From the NCBI GenBank assembly GCA_025462835.1, contig JAOAPH010000019.1, positions 1-64,000 of the forward strand: a DNA stretch of 64,000 nucleotides, written 5' to 3'. The notes under the pieces were generated by a model that was not told where the DNA came from, did no database searches, and saw only the letters and a program-made list of their open reading frames with translations. The position numbers were made by a program, and so were the translations under genes. This DNA is from Candidatus Angelobacter sp. GTDB lineage: Bacteria > Acidobacteriota > Terriglobia > Terriglobales > Acidobacteriaceae. Positions within the stretch are counted from its first letter, which is position 1. Each line of letters opens with the position of its first letter. Below, in pieces: positions 41,217-50,131 of this stretch.

Positions 41217-41828
41217 TTACTTCCCGACATCGGGAAATTCAGGCACTCGGACGCGGATTTTCTTTTCACAGATATCCAGTTCAAGATGGAGATCCTCCAC
41301 CGGAGAAAAGACCATATGGAACTCGCCCATATCATTGGTTTGTGTCTGCTGTATTATTCGTTCCCCGCAACATAAAGCCACTGGCATAGTCGTCTGCTTT
41401 CCAGAGGTCGATTCTTGTATCTGCCCTATCAGGCTGACTTCGTCAGTCGTTGGCGCCTTTTCCACACGCAAATCGATGAACCGTTGGCCGTGTTGGTACA
41501 GCAGCTGACGGCAGACATTGCTCGAACTGCGCACGCCTGCGGTGAGAGCTTGCTGGGCTGTGTCAAATACCAAGTTCGCCATTAGCTCACCCAGGAAACT
41601 TCCGGCCGGCTTAGAAGGCACGAACTGGGATCGTGCAATTCGTAATGCATCACTCGGGGGAGCGTAATTCAGGTCGTCGGCAGCTGCCTTGGTCACACTA
41701 GACCAGAGTTGGAACGAGGCGCGGCACTCTTCGCAATTTTCAAGGTGCTCTTTCATACGTGCAGATACGTCAGCCGTCTGCACATCCCGCACATAATCGA
41801 TCCAATCCTTAGTTGTGAAGTGCTTCAT
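41217..41828 (-). CDS. Soluble zinc-finger anti-sigma-like protein
   Basis: About 203 residues from ATG 41828 (GGAGGAAATG upstream; an ATG one codon earlier is equivalent). The N-terminus has the zinc-binding anti-sigma (ZAS) pattern: a His at residue 3, then HLENCEEC with His 28, Cys 32 and Cys 35. This matches the HxxxCxxC core that holds ECF sigma factors. Unlike most anti-sigma factors it has no membrane helix. A linker leads to a beta-rich C-terminal domain with LIGQIQESTSG and MGEFHMVFSPVEDLHLELD, like a transthyretin-type fold. It lies between the CHAT protease gene and the subtilisin gene, so cleavage by the CHAT protein is an attractive, unproven idea. Confidence 0.75.
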   Translation of the reverse strand: MKHFTTKDWIDYVRDVQTADVSARMKEHLENCEECRASFQLWSSVTKAAADDLNYAPPSDALRIARSQFVPSKPAGSFLGELMANLVFDTAQQALTAGVRSSSNVCRQLLYQHGQRFIDLRVEKAPTTDEVSLIGQIQESTSGKQTTMPVALCCGERIIQQTQTNDMGEFHMVFSPVEDLHLELDICEKKIRVRVPEFPDVGK

Positions 41829-41932
41829 CATTTCCTCCGCTGGGGGGTGGCGGTTCCAGACTTGGCCCATTTGCTGCTTCTGGGAAAAGGAGTAACCAGA
41901 GTTCAAAAAAATATAGGCGACAGAAACTTTTT

Positions 41933-44803
41933 TTAGATCCGGCCGGTGAGAACGAAGGGGGCCCAATAGTAAGGATGGGGATGTTTCTTACGTAAGTCAT
42001 TGATTCCTTGGAGAGCTGCTGGATAACTCATCCCCTTCAGTCGGCGTCCGTAGAAGGATGCCATGAAATCAGCAGTACTCTCATCATCTACATCCCAAAG
42101 GGAAAGCAAAAGAGAGCCAGCGCCAGCTGCGAAAAGGCCTCGGACAAGCCCTAATAATTCATCTCCACCGGTGACCACATTTAAACCGGTGGCGCAGCCG
42201 CTCAACGTGATCAACTCAGCGGGAAGCCGATATTGGTACAAATCGTAGAGGCTCAGCACGGAATCGCCCAGTTTGATGCCGGAAAAAAGTGGATTGTCTT
42301 GCCGAAAAAAGCCATGCGTTGCGATATGGATGATCCGACTCGACAGCCCAAGCGTGCGCAAAGCAGCAGCGGTGGCCTGAGGGCCTATTAATAGATTCGA
42401 GTCTGGCATGGTGCTGGCGATAGCTTCCGCTTCCTGCTGTATGAACGGTGCCGCGGCGTCGGGCACGCCCATGATCAGAGCGCCGTGCTGATCATCGAAA
42501 GTTCTCGCCTGGCACTTTGCGAAGACCGTCGCACTGGGAGCGTTTGACAATGTAAAGCAATCGATCAGGTACTCGTCTTCGTCCATCAATGCCTGGAAGG
42601 GGATGTAGTGAAGAAACTCGTGAGGCACAATGACCAAGTGCTTTGCCGCGTGCAACAGCGGACGCACTGGTGCGATTAACTCTTTATAGAGATCGCGCAA
42701 GTGCGCCTGCGTAGCCTCCAGCAACGGTTGCTCAAAGTTCTTCACATACTCGCGTCCAAAACGAAATTTGGCGAGTTGAAATTGCAACAGGCGCATGGAC
42801 TTCTGCACCCGCGTAGTCAGGGTAATGGGAACAATCTGAAGGTCGTCGTTCCACAAGACCGCGACCAAAATTTGATCTTTGACGCGGTAGTACTCCAGCA
42901 GGATCGAGTCTGGGGGAAGCTGAGCGCGAATCTCGGCGATACTGCAGGAAACAGCGGGTGCCCCCACAGATTCAGCTTCCGCAGTCGGCAATTCGCGCAG
43001 CACGCGGACGAATTCCGCCTCATGTTGTCTGGCTAGTACTTGGAGCTCGTCGATCCGCGCAGACGTTGACTCTGCACCCTGCAATTGTTCATTTTCGATC
43101 CTGTGGTAATACCAATTCAATTCCTCCCGCAATCTCCCGATCTGCCTTACCAGATCACTTTGGCTCTCGTGAGGTGCAGAGGCCCGCGAGCCAAGTCGCG
43201 ACATCAGATCCACCAAGCTGCGGGATTTTGCCTGTTCTATGTACTGAAACGCCTCCTCGGTCCGGGCCGGCGATGGATCTAACAAGCAAAGATCCACCAA
43301 TCCTTCATATACCTCGAGCCTGTTCTTCATGAAGGCCATCTTCAATTCCTCACCCCGCAAACTGCTACGTAGAACCTCAAGGGCTACGCGTGCTTGCTGG
43401 TATGCGGAATAAGACTGTTCAGGACGATTTGAGAGCGAAAATATCTGGCCAAGCAAAACATGGACTTGGTATTTGAGATTTGGAGATTCGATCCTTTGCA
43501 AGAGCGCCTCGGCTTCCAAGCACTCACGTTCGGCAGAGGCCAAGTCTGAAACGCTGATCTGCAGTCGCGCCATCAACAGCCGGCACAGCACAGCCTTGCC
43601 GATCAAGGGAGATGTCTGAAAGAACTCAAGAGCAGATTGGCAGAGCCGGCGCGACTCGAAATAGCGGCCCTCATTAAAGAGCACCAGTGCTTGATAAAGG
43701 TCGATGAGCGAGGGCCAGACCTGGTTCTGCTCAGCGACAAAAGTTTCCCGGGCTCGCGCGAACATTTCAAGGGCGTGAACGGCTTTGCCTTGCTGGCCGT
43801 ATGCAATGGCCAGGTTGGCCATGCATTTCGCCTTCTCGTAACCCATCCCTTGTTTTTCAAAAAGGGAGATTCCGGCCTGTGCAATCTCTGCCGCCTCCTC
43901 AGCAAGGTTGAGTTCAAGATAGATTTCAGAGAGATCGAGATGACAAAGAGCGAAGTGATAATTGTCGCCGCTTTTGCGGCAGGTCTCGCGGGTGGAACGC
44001 AGCCGATCAATGGCAATGCTATAGTCCCCGCGTAAGTAATAGAGCCACGCGATGTTGTAATCCGCCTGGCTGACAAGCAATGGCATGTTGTGCTGTTCCG
44101 AAAACTGGCGGGCCTCTTGGTAGACATCCATCGCCCTGCGAAAGTCATTCAAGCTGATCAGGCACATAGCCATGTTGTGCAAGGCTACGGCTACACCTTC
44201 CGGATCTTTTTGCCGGTTGGGAAGAAAGTAGCGGTAAGCATGCTCGTAGCGCTCAAGCGCTTCCTGCAGCCGATCCTGCCGATGCAAGATGTTGCCGGCG
44301 TTCAATTCAAGACGTGCCAAACGCCAATGATTACGTTCCGCTAAAAAGATCCGCCGTGCTTCTTCGCTGGCTTGGAGTGCCTGTTGGTATTCGCCCAAAA
44401 GTAGATGGGGCTGAATCGAGGAACTCAATGTGCGCGCCAACTCTGAGGCTTGCCCTTGACGACGAAAAATTTTCATCGCCTGTTCGTGATGATTGATCGC
44501 TTCACGGTGCTGTCCAGCGATGTAAAGAGCGTTGGCTTTTGCGCGGAGGCTCTGCGCCAGAGCACTAGGATTGGTGAGCCGCCGGGCAAGATCTACCGTG
44601 AAATCGGCTATTACGAGGGTTTCATGAACGTTGATACGGGCTTGTTGGCGAACAACCTCAGTGAGCCACTCGACGACATCTGCGCGCACCAGAGCACGGT
44701 TGGCATCCAGAAAGTTTTTGCGCGCCGTCTCCGTTTCCAAACGGGCCAATTTCGGGAGAAGCGCAGTGCGCTCGACTGAGATTTTCTTTTCGTCGCTGCT
44801 CAT
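41933..44803 (-). CDS. TPR-CHAT domain protein (putative caspase-like protease)
   Basis: About 956 residues from ATG 44803, which overlaps the sigma factor stop (ATGA). Residues about 60-530 are helical TPR repeats (for example GEYQQALQASEEARRIF and GNILHRQDRLQEALERYEHA). A Gln/Glu-rich coiled region spans about 540-650, and the C-terminal third is a CHAT domain. Its catalytic dyad is intact: His near 830 in RIIHIATHGFF and Cys near 870 in LITLSGCATG. The conserved GGDELLGLVRGLFAAGAGSL and SLWDVDD motifs follow. CHAT proteins are caspase-fold peptidases or scaffolds. TPR-CHAT proteases in type III-E CRISPR cut an inhibitor of an ECF sigma factor. Here the direct link to sigma and anti-sigma-like genes suggests a similar job. 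Confidence 0.92.
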   Translation of the reverse strand: MSSDEKKISVERTALLPKLARLETETARKNFLDANRALVRADVVEWLTEVVRQQARINVHETLVIADFTVDLARRLTNPSALAQSLRAKANALYIAGQHREAINHHEQAMKIFRRQGQASELARTLSSSIQPHLLLGEYQQALQASEEARRIFLAERNHWRLARLELNAGNILHRQDRLQEALERYEHAYRYFLPNRQKDPEGVAVALHNMAMCLISLNDFRRAMDVYQEARQFSEQHNMPLLVSQADYNIAWLYYLRGDYSIAIDRLRSTRETCRKSGDNYHFALCHLDLSEIYLELNLAEEAAEIAQAGISLFEKQGMGYEKAKCMANLAIAYGQQGKAVHALEMFARARETFVAEQNQVWPSLIDLYQALVLFNEGRYFESRRLCQSALEFFQTSPLIGKAVLCRLLMARLQISVSDLASAERECLEAEALLQRIESPNLKYQVHVLLGQIFSLSNRPEQSYSAYQQARVALEVLRSSLRGEELKMAFMKNRLEVYEGLVDLCLLDPSPARTEEAFQYIEQAKSRSLVDLMSRLGSRASAPHESQSDLVRQIGRLREELNWYYHRIENEQLQGAESTSARIDELQVLARQHEAEFVRVLRELPTAEAESVGAPAVSCSIAEIRAQLPPDSILLEYYRVKDQILVAVLWNDDLQIVPITLTTRVQKSMRLLQFQLAKFRFGREYVKNFEQPLLEATQAHLRDLYKELIAPVRPLLHAAKHLVIVPHEFLHYIPFQALMDEDEYLIDCFTLSNAPSATVFAKCQARTFDDQHGALIMGVPDAAAPFIQQEAEAIASTMPDSNLLIGPQATAAALRTLGLSSRIIHIATHGFFRQDNPLFSGIKLGDSVLSLYDLYQYRLPAELITLSGCATGLNVVTGGDELLGLVRGLFAAGAGSLLLSLWDVDDESTADFMASFYGRRLKGMSYPAALQGINDLRKKHPHPYYWAPFVLTGRI

Positions 44804-45423
44804 GGTCGCCCGAACTCCATTGCTTCCAGGCTGGCGCGCAGCTTGTCGAGACAACGGCCACGAATGAACCCGATCGAGCCCACTGCTATGCCTAAGTTCT
44901 CGGCGACATCCTTATAAGGACGAGGTGGGTCTTCATAGAACAGGGTATGGATCAGCTCTCGGCATCTCGGCGAAAGCTTTGCGATCGCTTCCCTCAACAT
45001 TTGGTCTTTCTCGAGTTCGATGAGCAGATTATCCGCGAGCTTCTCGATCGGAGCCGCTGCCTCTTGCGTTTCCTCGTCTGCGTGGTTCCAGCGTTGCTGT
45101 TGCTTGTGCCAATGAAAACACTTGTGGGCTGTGACCTTTATCAACCATCCCGAGAGTGCCTGTGGATCACGCAGCTTAGGCAGTTCTGAAAGCAACTCAG
45201 CACAGACAGCCTGAAAAATCTCGGCAGCGTCCGCCTGCGGAAGACGGTGCTTAATGGGAATTGAGAAAATGAGGTTTTTATATTTGTCTAAAAGTGCGGT
45301 CCAAGCCTCTTCTTTTCCTGCCAGGCAGCCTTGTACAAGACGATCATCAGTCCAATAAGGCGAACCAGCCTCAGCCACGGATGGGCTTGAAGGGGCTTTT
45401 GGCTTAGGCTGAGGCTTGGGCAT
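44800..45423 (-). CDS. ECF-like sigma-70 family RNA polymerase sigma factor
   Basis: 207 residues from ATG 45423 with only a weak ribosome binding site. After a Pro/Lys-rich N-terminal 20 residues comes sigma region 2 (CLAGKEEAWTALLDKYKNLI, then LRDPQALSGWLIKVTAHKC), which contacts the -10 element and core enzyme. Region 4 follows (AIAKLSPRCRELIHTLFYE, then YKDVAENLGIAVGSIGFIRG), the -35-binding helix-turn-helix. Region 3 is absent, as in ECF factors. The stop overlaps the CHAT start, and an anti-sigma-like gene lies downstream. This is the usual genetic sign of a regulated sigma factor. The upstream 55 bases contain the motif also found before the subtilisin gene. Confidence 0.9.
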   Translation of the reverse strand: MPKPQPKPKAPSSPSVAEAGSPYWTDDRLVQGCLAGKEEAWTALLDKYKNLIFSIPIKHRLPQADAAEIFQAVCAELLSELPKLRDPQALSGWLIKVTAHKCFHWHKQQQRWNHADEETQEAAAPIEKLADNLLIELEKDQMLREAIAKLSPRCRELIHTLFYEDPPRPYKDVAENLGIAVGSIGFIRGRCLDKLRASLEAMEFGRP

Positions 45424-45456
45424 CGGTGAGTCAGCTTACATCATTCAATTCCAAGC

Positions 45457-45480
45457 ACTTAAGTTACTTTTGTCACCGCT
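45457..45480 (-). promoter_or_regulatory. Candidate shared promoter/operator motif before the sigma gene
   Basis: On the minus strand it begins AGCGGTGACAAAAG and ends TAACTTAAGT, 33 bases before the sigma start. The first two bases (AG) are also the end of the transporter gene's TAG stop. It matches the sequence before the subtilisin gene at about 20 positions. This would fit autoregulation by the sigma factor. Confidence 0.4.
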
Positions 45481-47239
45481 ATTGAAGGAATAGCTCGTCC
45501 GCGTTCCACAAAACATACGGATCCAAAATCGAAGGATTAAAGTTCCCAACTTTATTCTTTGCGCCCACTAGGATGTTGGGGCTCGCCAGGCAGATGATTG
45601 GCAGATTATCAGCCACCAGTTGCTGCACCCGGTCGTAAAGCCGCTTTCTGGCCGGAACTTTGAGCGTGGAGAGCTGCTGCTTCATCAGACCATCTATCTC
45701 AGCTTCCCACGGAGTAGCAGGCTTGTTCTCGCCCAGGTTCCACAGGTGATTGCTTCCTGTCGAAAGCCATACATTCATCTGCGGGTTGGGATCGACATCT
45801 CCGCCTCCGAGACCCAAAACCGCGGCTTCATACTCATGAGTTTGAAAGACGCGATCCAGGAGCGAGCGGAATTCTAGCGGAACCACCTGAGCCTTGATGC
45901 CGATCTGCTTGAGATCGTCTTGAATAATGGTAGCGATCTGACTTCGCTGCGCATTGGACGAACTTGTCAGGATACTGAACTCGACGGGAGCGCCTGACGC
46001 AGACACCAGCGTGCCGTCCTGCTTCCAGGAGAATCCGGCAGTGCGCAGCATCTCACGAGCCTTGTCTGCGGATCGTGGCGCAAGCCGCACATTCGGATTG
46101 AGCCACAACTTGTTTGCAGGATTTACATGAGTCACCAGAGAGGTGGCGCGGCCGCGGTAGACAAGTTTCGTGATCGAATCCCTATCGATTGCAGCAGAAA
46201 TCGCCCGGCGAAACTCAACTTTGCGGAACCAATCTTGTTTTGCAGCAACACTTCCAGCGCCCTTCGGCAGTACTGAATTCAAGTTGAAAAAAAGAAAGTT
46301 GTATTCAAGTCCTGGACCCAGGTCGTTCATGTGAAATGCACGCGCTTGCTGGTCGCGTTCCAGCACCGCATAGTTGTCCGCGCTCATTCGGCTAATGAGG
46401 TCCGTCTCGCCCGATTGAAACCGGATTACCTGTGCATCTTCGCTGGGCACAAAAAGGAAGGTGATCTCATCCAAATAAGGAAGTCTTTTCTTTTCCTTGT
46501 CTATCTTCCAGTAATAGGGATTTCGCTCGATCGTGGCGCGCTGCCCAGGCAGATATTCCTTCAGACGGAAGGGGCCAAGTCCGGCCATTTCAGATGCAAT
46601 CGCGGAGATGCTCCACGCTTCGCCAATCTTTCCTTGTTCGTAAGTCTTCAATAGGAGATGCCGGGGCAGGATCGCGATATTGTCGAAGATTCGTTCCGCG
46701 GCGGCATAGGGTTGCGCCAGCTGAAAAGCCACCGTGTAAGCGTCAACCTTCGTGACTGCGATCGGCTTGTCGCCGACGACCAGCAAATCACGCTGTGGAG
46801 AGTGGAGTTTTTCGTCGAGATAAACAGCGAATGAAAATACAACGTCATCGGCATCGAATGGCGCCCCGTCGGAGAATCGCACTCCACGTCTCAATTGCAA
46901 TGTGTAGCGCAAACCATCCTTCGAGACCTTCCAGGATTTCGCCAATGCGGGCTCAGTGTTCTGAGTAGCCCGATTTATGTGTATGAGATCAGCGTTGAGC
47001 CTGCCTGTGATTTCTCGCGAGCTGCCGTCCACCAGCGTTACCGGGTTGAAGGTTTTTGGCTCTGAGCGCAAAGCGATGGCCAATCTTCCGCCATACTTGC
47101 CTGATTGAGCAGTGGAAAGTGCCAGCTCTTCTCCGGGACGCACCGGCTGCGGAGGCACTATGGCCCACGCGCATGCCAACTGGAGTGCGATGACGCCGAG
47201 TCCAAGGATGCTTCGAACTTTTAATTTAAGAGCGCACAT
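45479..47239 (-). CDS. ABC transporter substrate-binding protein, oligopeptide type
   Basis: 586 residues from ATG 47239. A hydrophobic N-terminus (SILGLGVIALQLACAWA) suggests export. It has the SBP_bac_5 layout: RLAIALRSEPKTFNPVT, then LAKSWKVSKDGLRYTLQLR with RGVRFSDGAPFDADDVVFSF (the family signature), GTGP-like GLGPFRLKEY, and FRRAISAAIDRDSI. Members bind peptides, or sometimes nickel or sugars, for import. It is the last of five transporter genes, with permease genes just upstream, and ends 55 bases before the sigma gene. Its place beside a subtilisin cluster suggests uptake of digestion products, which is inferred. Confidence 0.92.
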   Translation of the reverse strand: MCALKLKVRSILGLGVIALQLACAWAIVPPQPVRPGEELALSTAQSGKYGGRLAIALRSEPKTFNPVTLVDGSSREITGRLNADLIHINRATQNTEPALAKSWKVSKDGLRYTLQLRRGVRFSDGAPFDADDVVFSFAVYLDEKLHSPQRDLLVVGDKPIAVTKVDAYTVAFQLAQPYAAAERIFDNIAILPRHLLLKTYEQGKIGEAWSISAIASEMAGLGPFRLKEYLPGQRATIERNPYYWKIDKEKKRLPYLDEITFLFVPSEDAQVIRFQSGETDLISRMSADNYAVLERDQQARAFHMNDLGPGLEYNFLFFNLNSVLPKGAGSVAAKQDWFRKVEFRRAISAAIDRDSITKLVYRGRATSLVTHVNPANKLWLNPNVRLAPRSADKAREMLRTAGFSWKQDGTLVSASGAPVEFSILTSSSNAQRSQIATIIQDDLKQIGIKAQVVPLEFRSLLDRVFQTHEYEAAVLGLGGGDVDPNPQMNVWLSTGSNHLWNLGENKPATPWEAEIDGLMKQQLSTLKVPARKRLYDRVQQLVADNLPIICLASPNILVGAKNKVGNFNPSILDPYVLWNADELFLQ

Positions 47240-47256
47240 AATTTTTTACGGGTCCT

Positions 47257-48252
47257 TCAGATCGGAATGAATTCTAACCTTCGCTGCAATGCGTTAGCCA
47301 TAAGAAAGTAGGCTAGAAAGAGTGGGATCAAACTGATTCCTGGGATGAACATCCACCAATAGGACGTCAGCACGTGATATTGCTGTAAAGCTCCAAGCAG
47401 ATTTCCTAGGCTGGCTGCCGGTTCGCCGACTCCGAGTCCGAGGAAAGACAAAGTGATCTCGGAAAGTATGTATTGAGGGACTAACAGTGCCGCCTGTGCA
47501 AGCACGACTCCATACACCTGGGGCAAGATGTGACGCCGCAGAAGATAGAAGTCTGTGGCCCCAAGGTTTCGTCCTACTAAAACAAAGTTTCTTTGTTTAC
47601 CGCTGAGCACTACGCCGCGAATCAGCCGCGCAGGCCGCGCCCAGCCTATCGCGCCAATGAGCGTGACCAGCAATAAAAATGTCTGCTCCGGACTGAGATG
47701 GAGCGGCAGAAAAGCCCGGACTGCCAAGAGCAAATAGATCCAGGGAAGTGCTAAGAATAACTCTGCCAAGCGCATCAGCACGGTATCTACGATCGAACCG
47801 TAAAAACCCGCGGCCATTCCCACGATCAAGCCGACGATCAAAGCAAGTGTTGTCGCCAACAATCCGGCAAACAGCGACAGCCTTGCTCCAAACAAAAAGC
47901 GCGACAATTGATCACGTCCCAGGCCGTCAGTACCAAGCAACGAGATTCGCCCCGGAGCGTCCACTCCAAACAGATGCGACTTAGTTCCACTCACGAAAAA
48001 ACGAACCGCGTACGTGTGACTGCAATCTTCCTCATACCCGCCGGAACTGTCTTCGACCTCCTTCCTTGCACACACAAAAGGACGAATACCGAAACGGCCA
48101 GCCACGTCCACGAAATGTAACTTCGTCGGCGGCGCATAGGACGCCGCGCGATCCTGTTCAGCTTCGTCATAAGGAGCAAAGAATCCACAGAATAAGAAGA
48201 TGAAATGGATTGCTACCAGAACTGCCAACCATCGTCGTAAGGGACTGTTCAT
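47257..48252 (-). CDS. Oligopeptide ABC transporter permease (DppC/OppC type)
   Basis: 331 residues from ATG 48252, overlapping the stop of the partner permease by 4 bases. The N-terminal helix and a periplasmic domain with VDAPGRISLLGTDGLGRDQLSRFLFGARLS mark the OppC type. The EAA-like cytoplasmic loop for ATPase contact is near IRGVVLSGKQRNFVLVGRNLGATDFYLLRRHILPQ (key residues Gly, Ala, Leu). Five or six membrane helices are visible. It forms the transmembrane channel with the other permease. The periplasmic insertion (about residues 45-95) includes a VCARKEVEDSSGG loop with two Cys, larger than usual. Confidence 0.9.
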   Translation of the reverse strand: MNSPLRRWLAVLVAIHFIFLFCGFFAPYDEAEQDRAASYAPPTKLHFVDVAGRFGIRPFVCARKEVEDSSGGYEEDCSHTYAVRFFVSGTKSHLFGVDAPGRISLLGTDGLGRDQLSRFLFGARLSLFAGLLATTLALIVGLIVGMAAGFYGSIVDTVLMRLAELFLALPWIYLLLAVRAFLPLHLSPEQTFLLLVTLIGAIGWARPARLIRGVVLSGKQRNFVLVGRNLGATDFYLLRRHILPQVYGVVLAQAALLVPQYILSEITLSFLGLGVGEPAASLGNLLGALQQYHVLTSYWWMFIPGISLIPLFLAYFLMANALQRRLEFIPI

Positions 48253-49220
48253 CCGGCGCTCTTCGTTCTGATCCGCGGATCACTGGCAAACAACAGCAGA
48301 TCAGAAATAAACACACCCGCTTGGAGCAAGAGCGTGGACACCAGCACCGCACCGATCACAACGTAAAGGTCTCGTGCTAGTACAGATTCCAGGAGAAGCG
48401 GACCCAGACCAGGCCAACTCATCACGATCTCAGTGATCAATGCCGCGCCGAGCAGATTTGCGATGGAGAGCCCCAGCAACGAGATCAACGGATTGAGTGC
48501 GGCCGGAAAGACATGGCGAAATAACAATCTGCCGCGTGGTATCCCATGTGCTCGCGCCGCTCTCACAAAAGGCGACTGCAATGTTTCAACCATCGTGGCT
48601 CGAATGTGCCGGATCAGGACAGGAACGATACTGAGCACCAACACTGTGATTGGAATCGCGGCATGTAAGGCGATGTCCTTTAGCTTTTCAGGCCATCGCA
48701 TCTCCTCATATCCGAGTGAGGTCATGCTGCCGACTGGAAAGTACCCGGTGCGCAAAGCAAACCAGAGAAAACTCAACGAAATGAGCAGATCCGGAGTTAT
48801 CAGCAAAGTTGTATTGCCTAGGCTGACCGCGCGGTCCTCCCATCTGTTCTGCTTTGCGGCGCTGATCACACCTATAGGAATCGCGACCAACCACGCCAGC
48901 AAGGTAGCGGGCAGTGTGAGCAGCAATGTGTTTGCTACTCGATCACCGAGCAACCTGGTAACGGGCACGTTATAGGCAAAAGAAAAACCGAAGTCCCCGT
49001 GCAGTGCCGCACCCAACCAGTGCGCATAGCGAACCGCTATCGAATCGTCGAAACCATACTGGTGTCGCAACGCAACAAGAGTTTCTGGCGAGATTTGCGG
49101 GTTGAGCCGAATCTCGGAAACGTAATCACCCGGAGCCAGCGCAAACAAGAGGAACGCGAGAACAGAGATTCCAATGAGGAGGAAAATTCCGTGGACCAAG
49201 CGGCTAAAAAGGAATCGCAT
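48249..49220 (-). CDS. Oligopeptide ABC transporter permease (DppB/OppB type)
   Basis: 323 residues from ATG 49220, beginning one base after the upstream ATPase stop. The N-terminal FLFSRLVHGIFLLIGISVLAF is the typical first helix. Then come LRHQYGFDDSIAVRYAHWL and LGDFGFSF-like HGDFGFSF, and AWLVAIPIGVISAAKQN. The EAA loop is VRAARAHGIPRGRLLFRHVF with its conserved Gly. Six membrane helices in all. It pairs with the following OppC-type permease, and the ATGA overlap implies matched production. Confidence 0.92.
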   Translation of the reverse strand: MRFLFSRLVHGIFLLIGISVLAFLLFALAPGDYVSEIRLNPQISPETLVALRHQYGFDDSIAVRYAHWLGAALHGDFGFSFAYNVPVTRLLGDRVANTLLLTLPATLLAWLVAIPIGVISAAKQNRWEDRAVSLGNTTLLITPDLLISLSFLWFALRTGYFPVGSMTSLGYEEMRWPEKLKDIALHAAIPITVLVLSIVPVLIRHIRATMVETLQSPFVRAARAHGIPRGRLLFRHVFPAALNPLISLLGLSIANLLGAALITEIVMSWPGLGPLLLESVLARDLYVVIGAVLVSTLLLQAGVFISDLLLFASDPRIRTKSAG

Positions 49221-49221
49221 C

Positions 49222-50064
49222 TTAAGTCTGGCTCTCGAACGAAAGCATCGCGTTGATCAACGCTTGCGTTTGTGGATGTTCGGGCCGCTGCAACAACCTC
49301 GACGAAAGACCCCGCTCAACGATCCGACCTTCACTCATCACGGCAATCTCGTCCGCAAGGTAGCCGGCCAATTCCATATCGTGCGATATATAAATGAGCG
49401 CGAGGCGGCGCTCGGCTTGAACTGTGAGCAGCAGATTAGCAATATCGGCTTGCACGGACATATCCAAGCCAGAAAGCGCTTCATCTAGGATGATAACTTC
49501 AGCATCCGCCGCCAACGCCCGCGCGATTGCCAATCGTTGCCGCTGACCTCCACTGAACTGCATGGGCGACCTGCTTATTGAATCGACAGGCAATCCCACG
49601 CGCTCCATCAAGTCGATTGCCCGTTGCTGTTGCTCTGCCCTGCTACCGATTGCTCGAATGACCATCGGCTCGCAGATCACTTGCCCGGCTGTGAATGTTG
49701 GATTAAACGAGGTTGCGGCATCTTGAAAAACTAGCTGCAATTTGGACCGGACTTCGCGCAAGCTTGTACCGGAAAGTGAAAACAAGTCCGTACCATTCAT
49801 CAACACCTTGCCTGAATCTGCTTCCAACAGCCGACTGATGCACATGCCAAGCGTTGACTTACCAGAGCCAGACTCGCCCACAAAAGCGATGCTTGACCCA
49901 GCTTCAAGAGTGAAGCTGACTGAGTCCAGCGCTTTCACGTGAACCTTCGCACCAAACGGCCACCTGCTCCGAACATATGTTTTGCTCAGGTCCGTCACTT
50001 GGAGCAGGGGTTTATCTGCTGAATGTTTGATAGTGTCCTCTTCGGAAAGCGAAGAATGCCACAT
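49222..50064 (-). CDS. Oligopeptide ABC transporter ATPase (DppF/OppF type)
   Basis: About 280 residues from ATG 50064. The frame is open to 50169, but that would overlap the preceding gene. Walker A is GESGSGKST, signature SGGQRQRLAIARAL, Walker B VIILDEALSGLD, and switch His in IYISHDMEL. PLLQVTDLSKTYVRSR at the start is typical of the F subunit. It lacks the usual C-terminal Cys-rich/OppF extension, ending soon after QTQALINAM, so it is short (usual about 320). It energises uptake together with the D subunit. Confidence 0.9.
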   Translation of the reverse strand: MWHSSLSEEDTIKHSADKPLLQVTDLSKTYVRSRWPFGAKVHVKALDSVSFTLEAGSSIAFVGESGSGKSTLGMCISRLLEADSGKVLMNGTDLFSLSGTSLREVRSKLQLVFQDAATSFNPTFTAGQVICEPMVIRAIGSRAEQQQRAIDLMERVGLPVDSISRSPMQFSGGQRQRLAIARALAADAEVIILDEALSGLDMSVQADIANLLLTVQAERRLALIYISHDMELAGYLADEIAVMSEGRIVERGLSSRLLQRPEHPQTQALINAMLSFESQT

Positions 50065-50131
50065 TAGCGCCGAGTTCGGAACTCTTTTTTGAAGGCTTTG
50101 AGCTCCGCAAGCTGTCGCAAGCCATCCTTCA

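Noticed and set aside
39123-45423. Type III-E CRISPR-Craspase locus
   Set aside because: TPR-CHAT and sigma genes are present, but there is no gRAMP/Cas7-11, no Csx30-like gene and no repeat-spacer array in the window.
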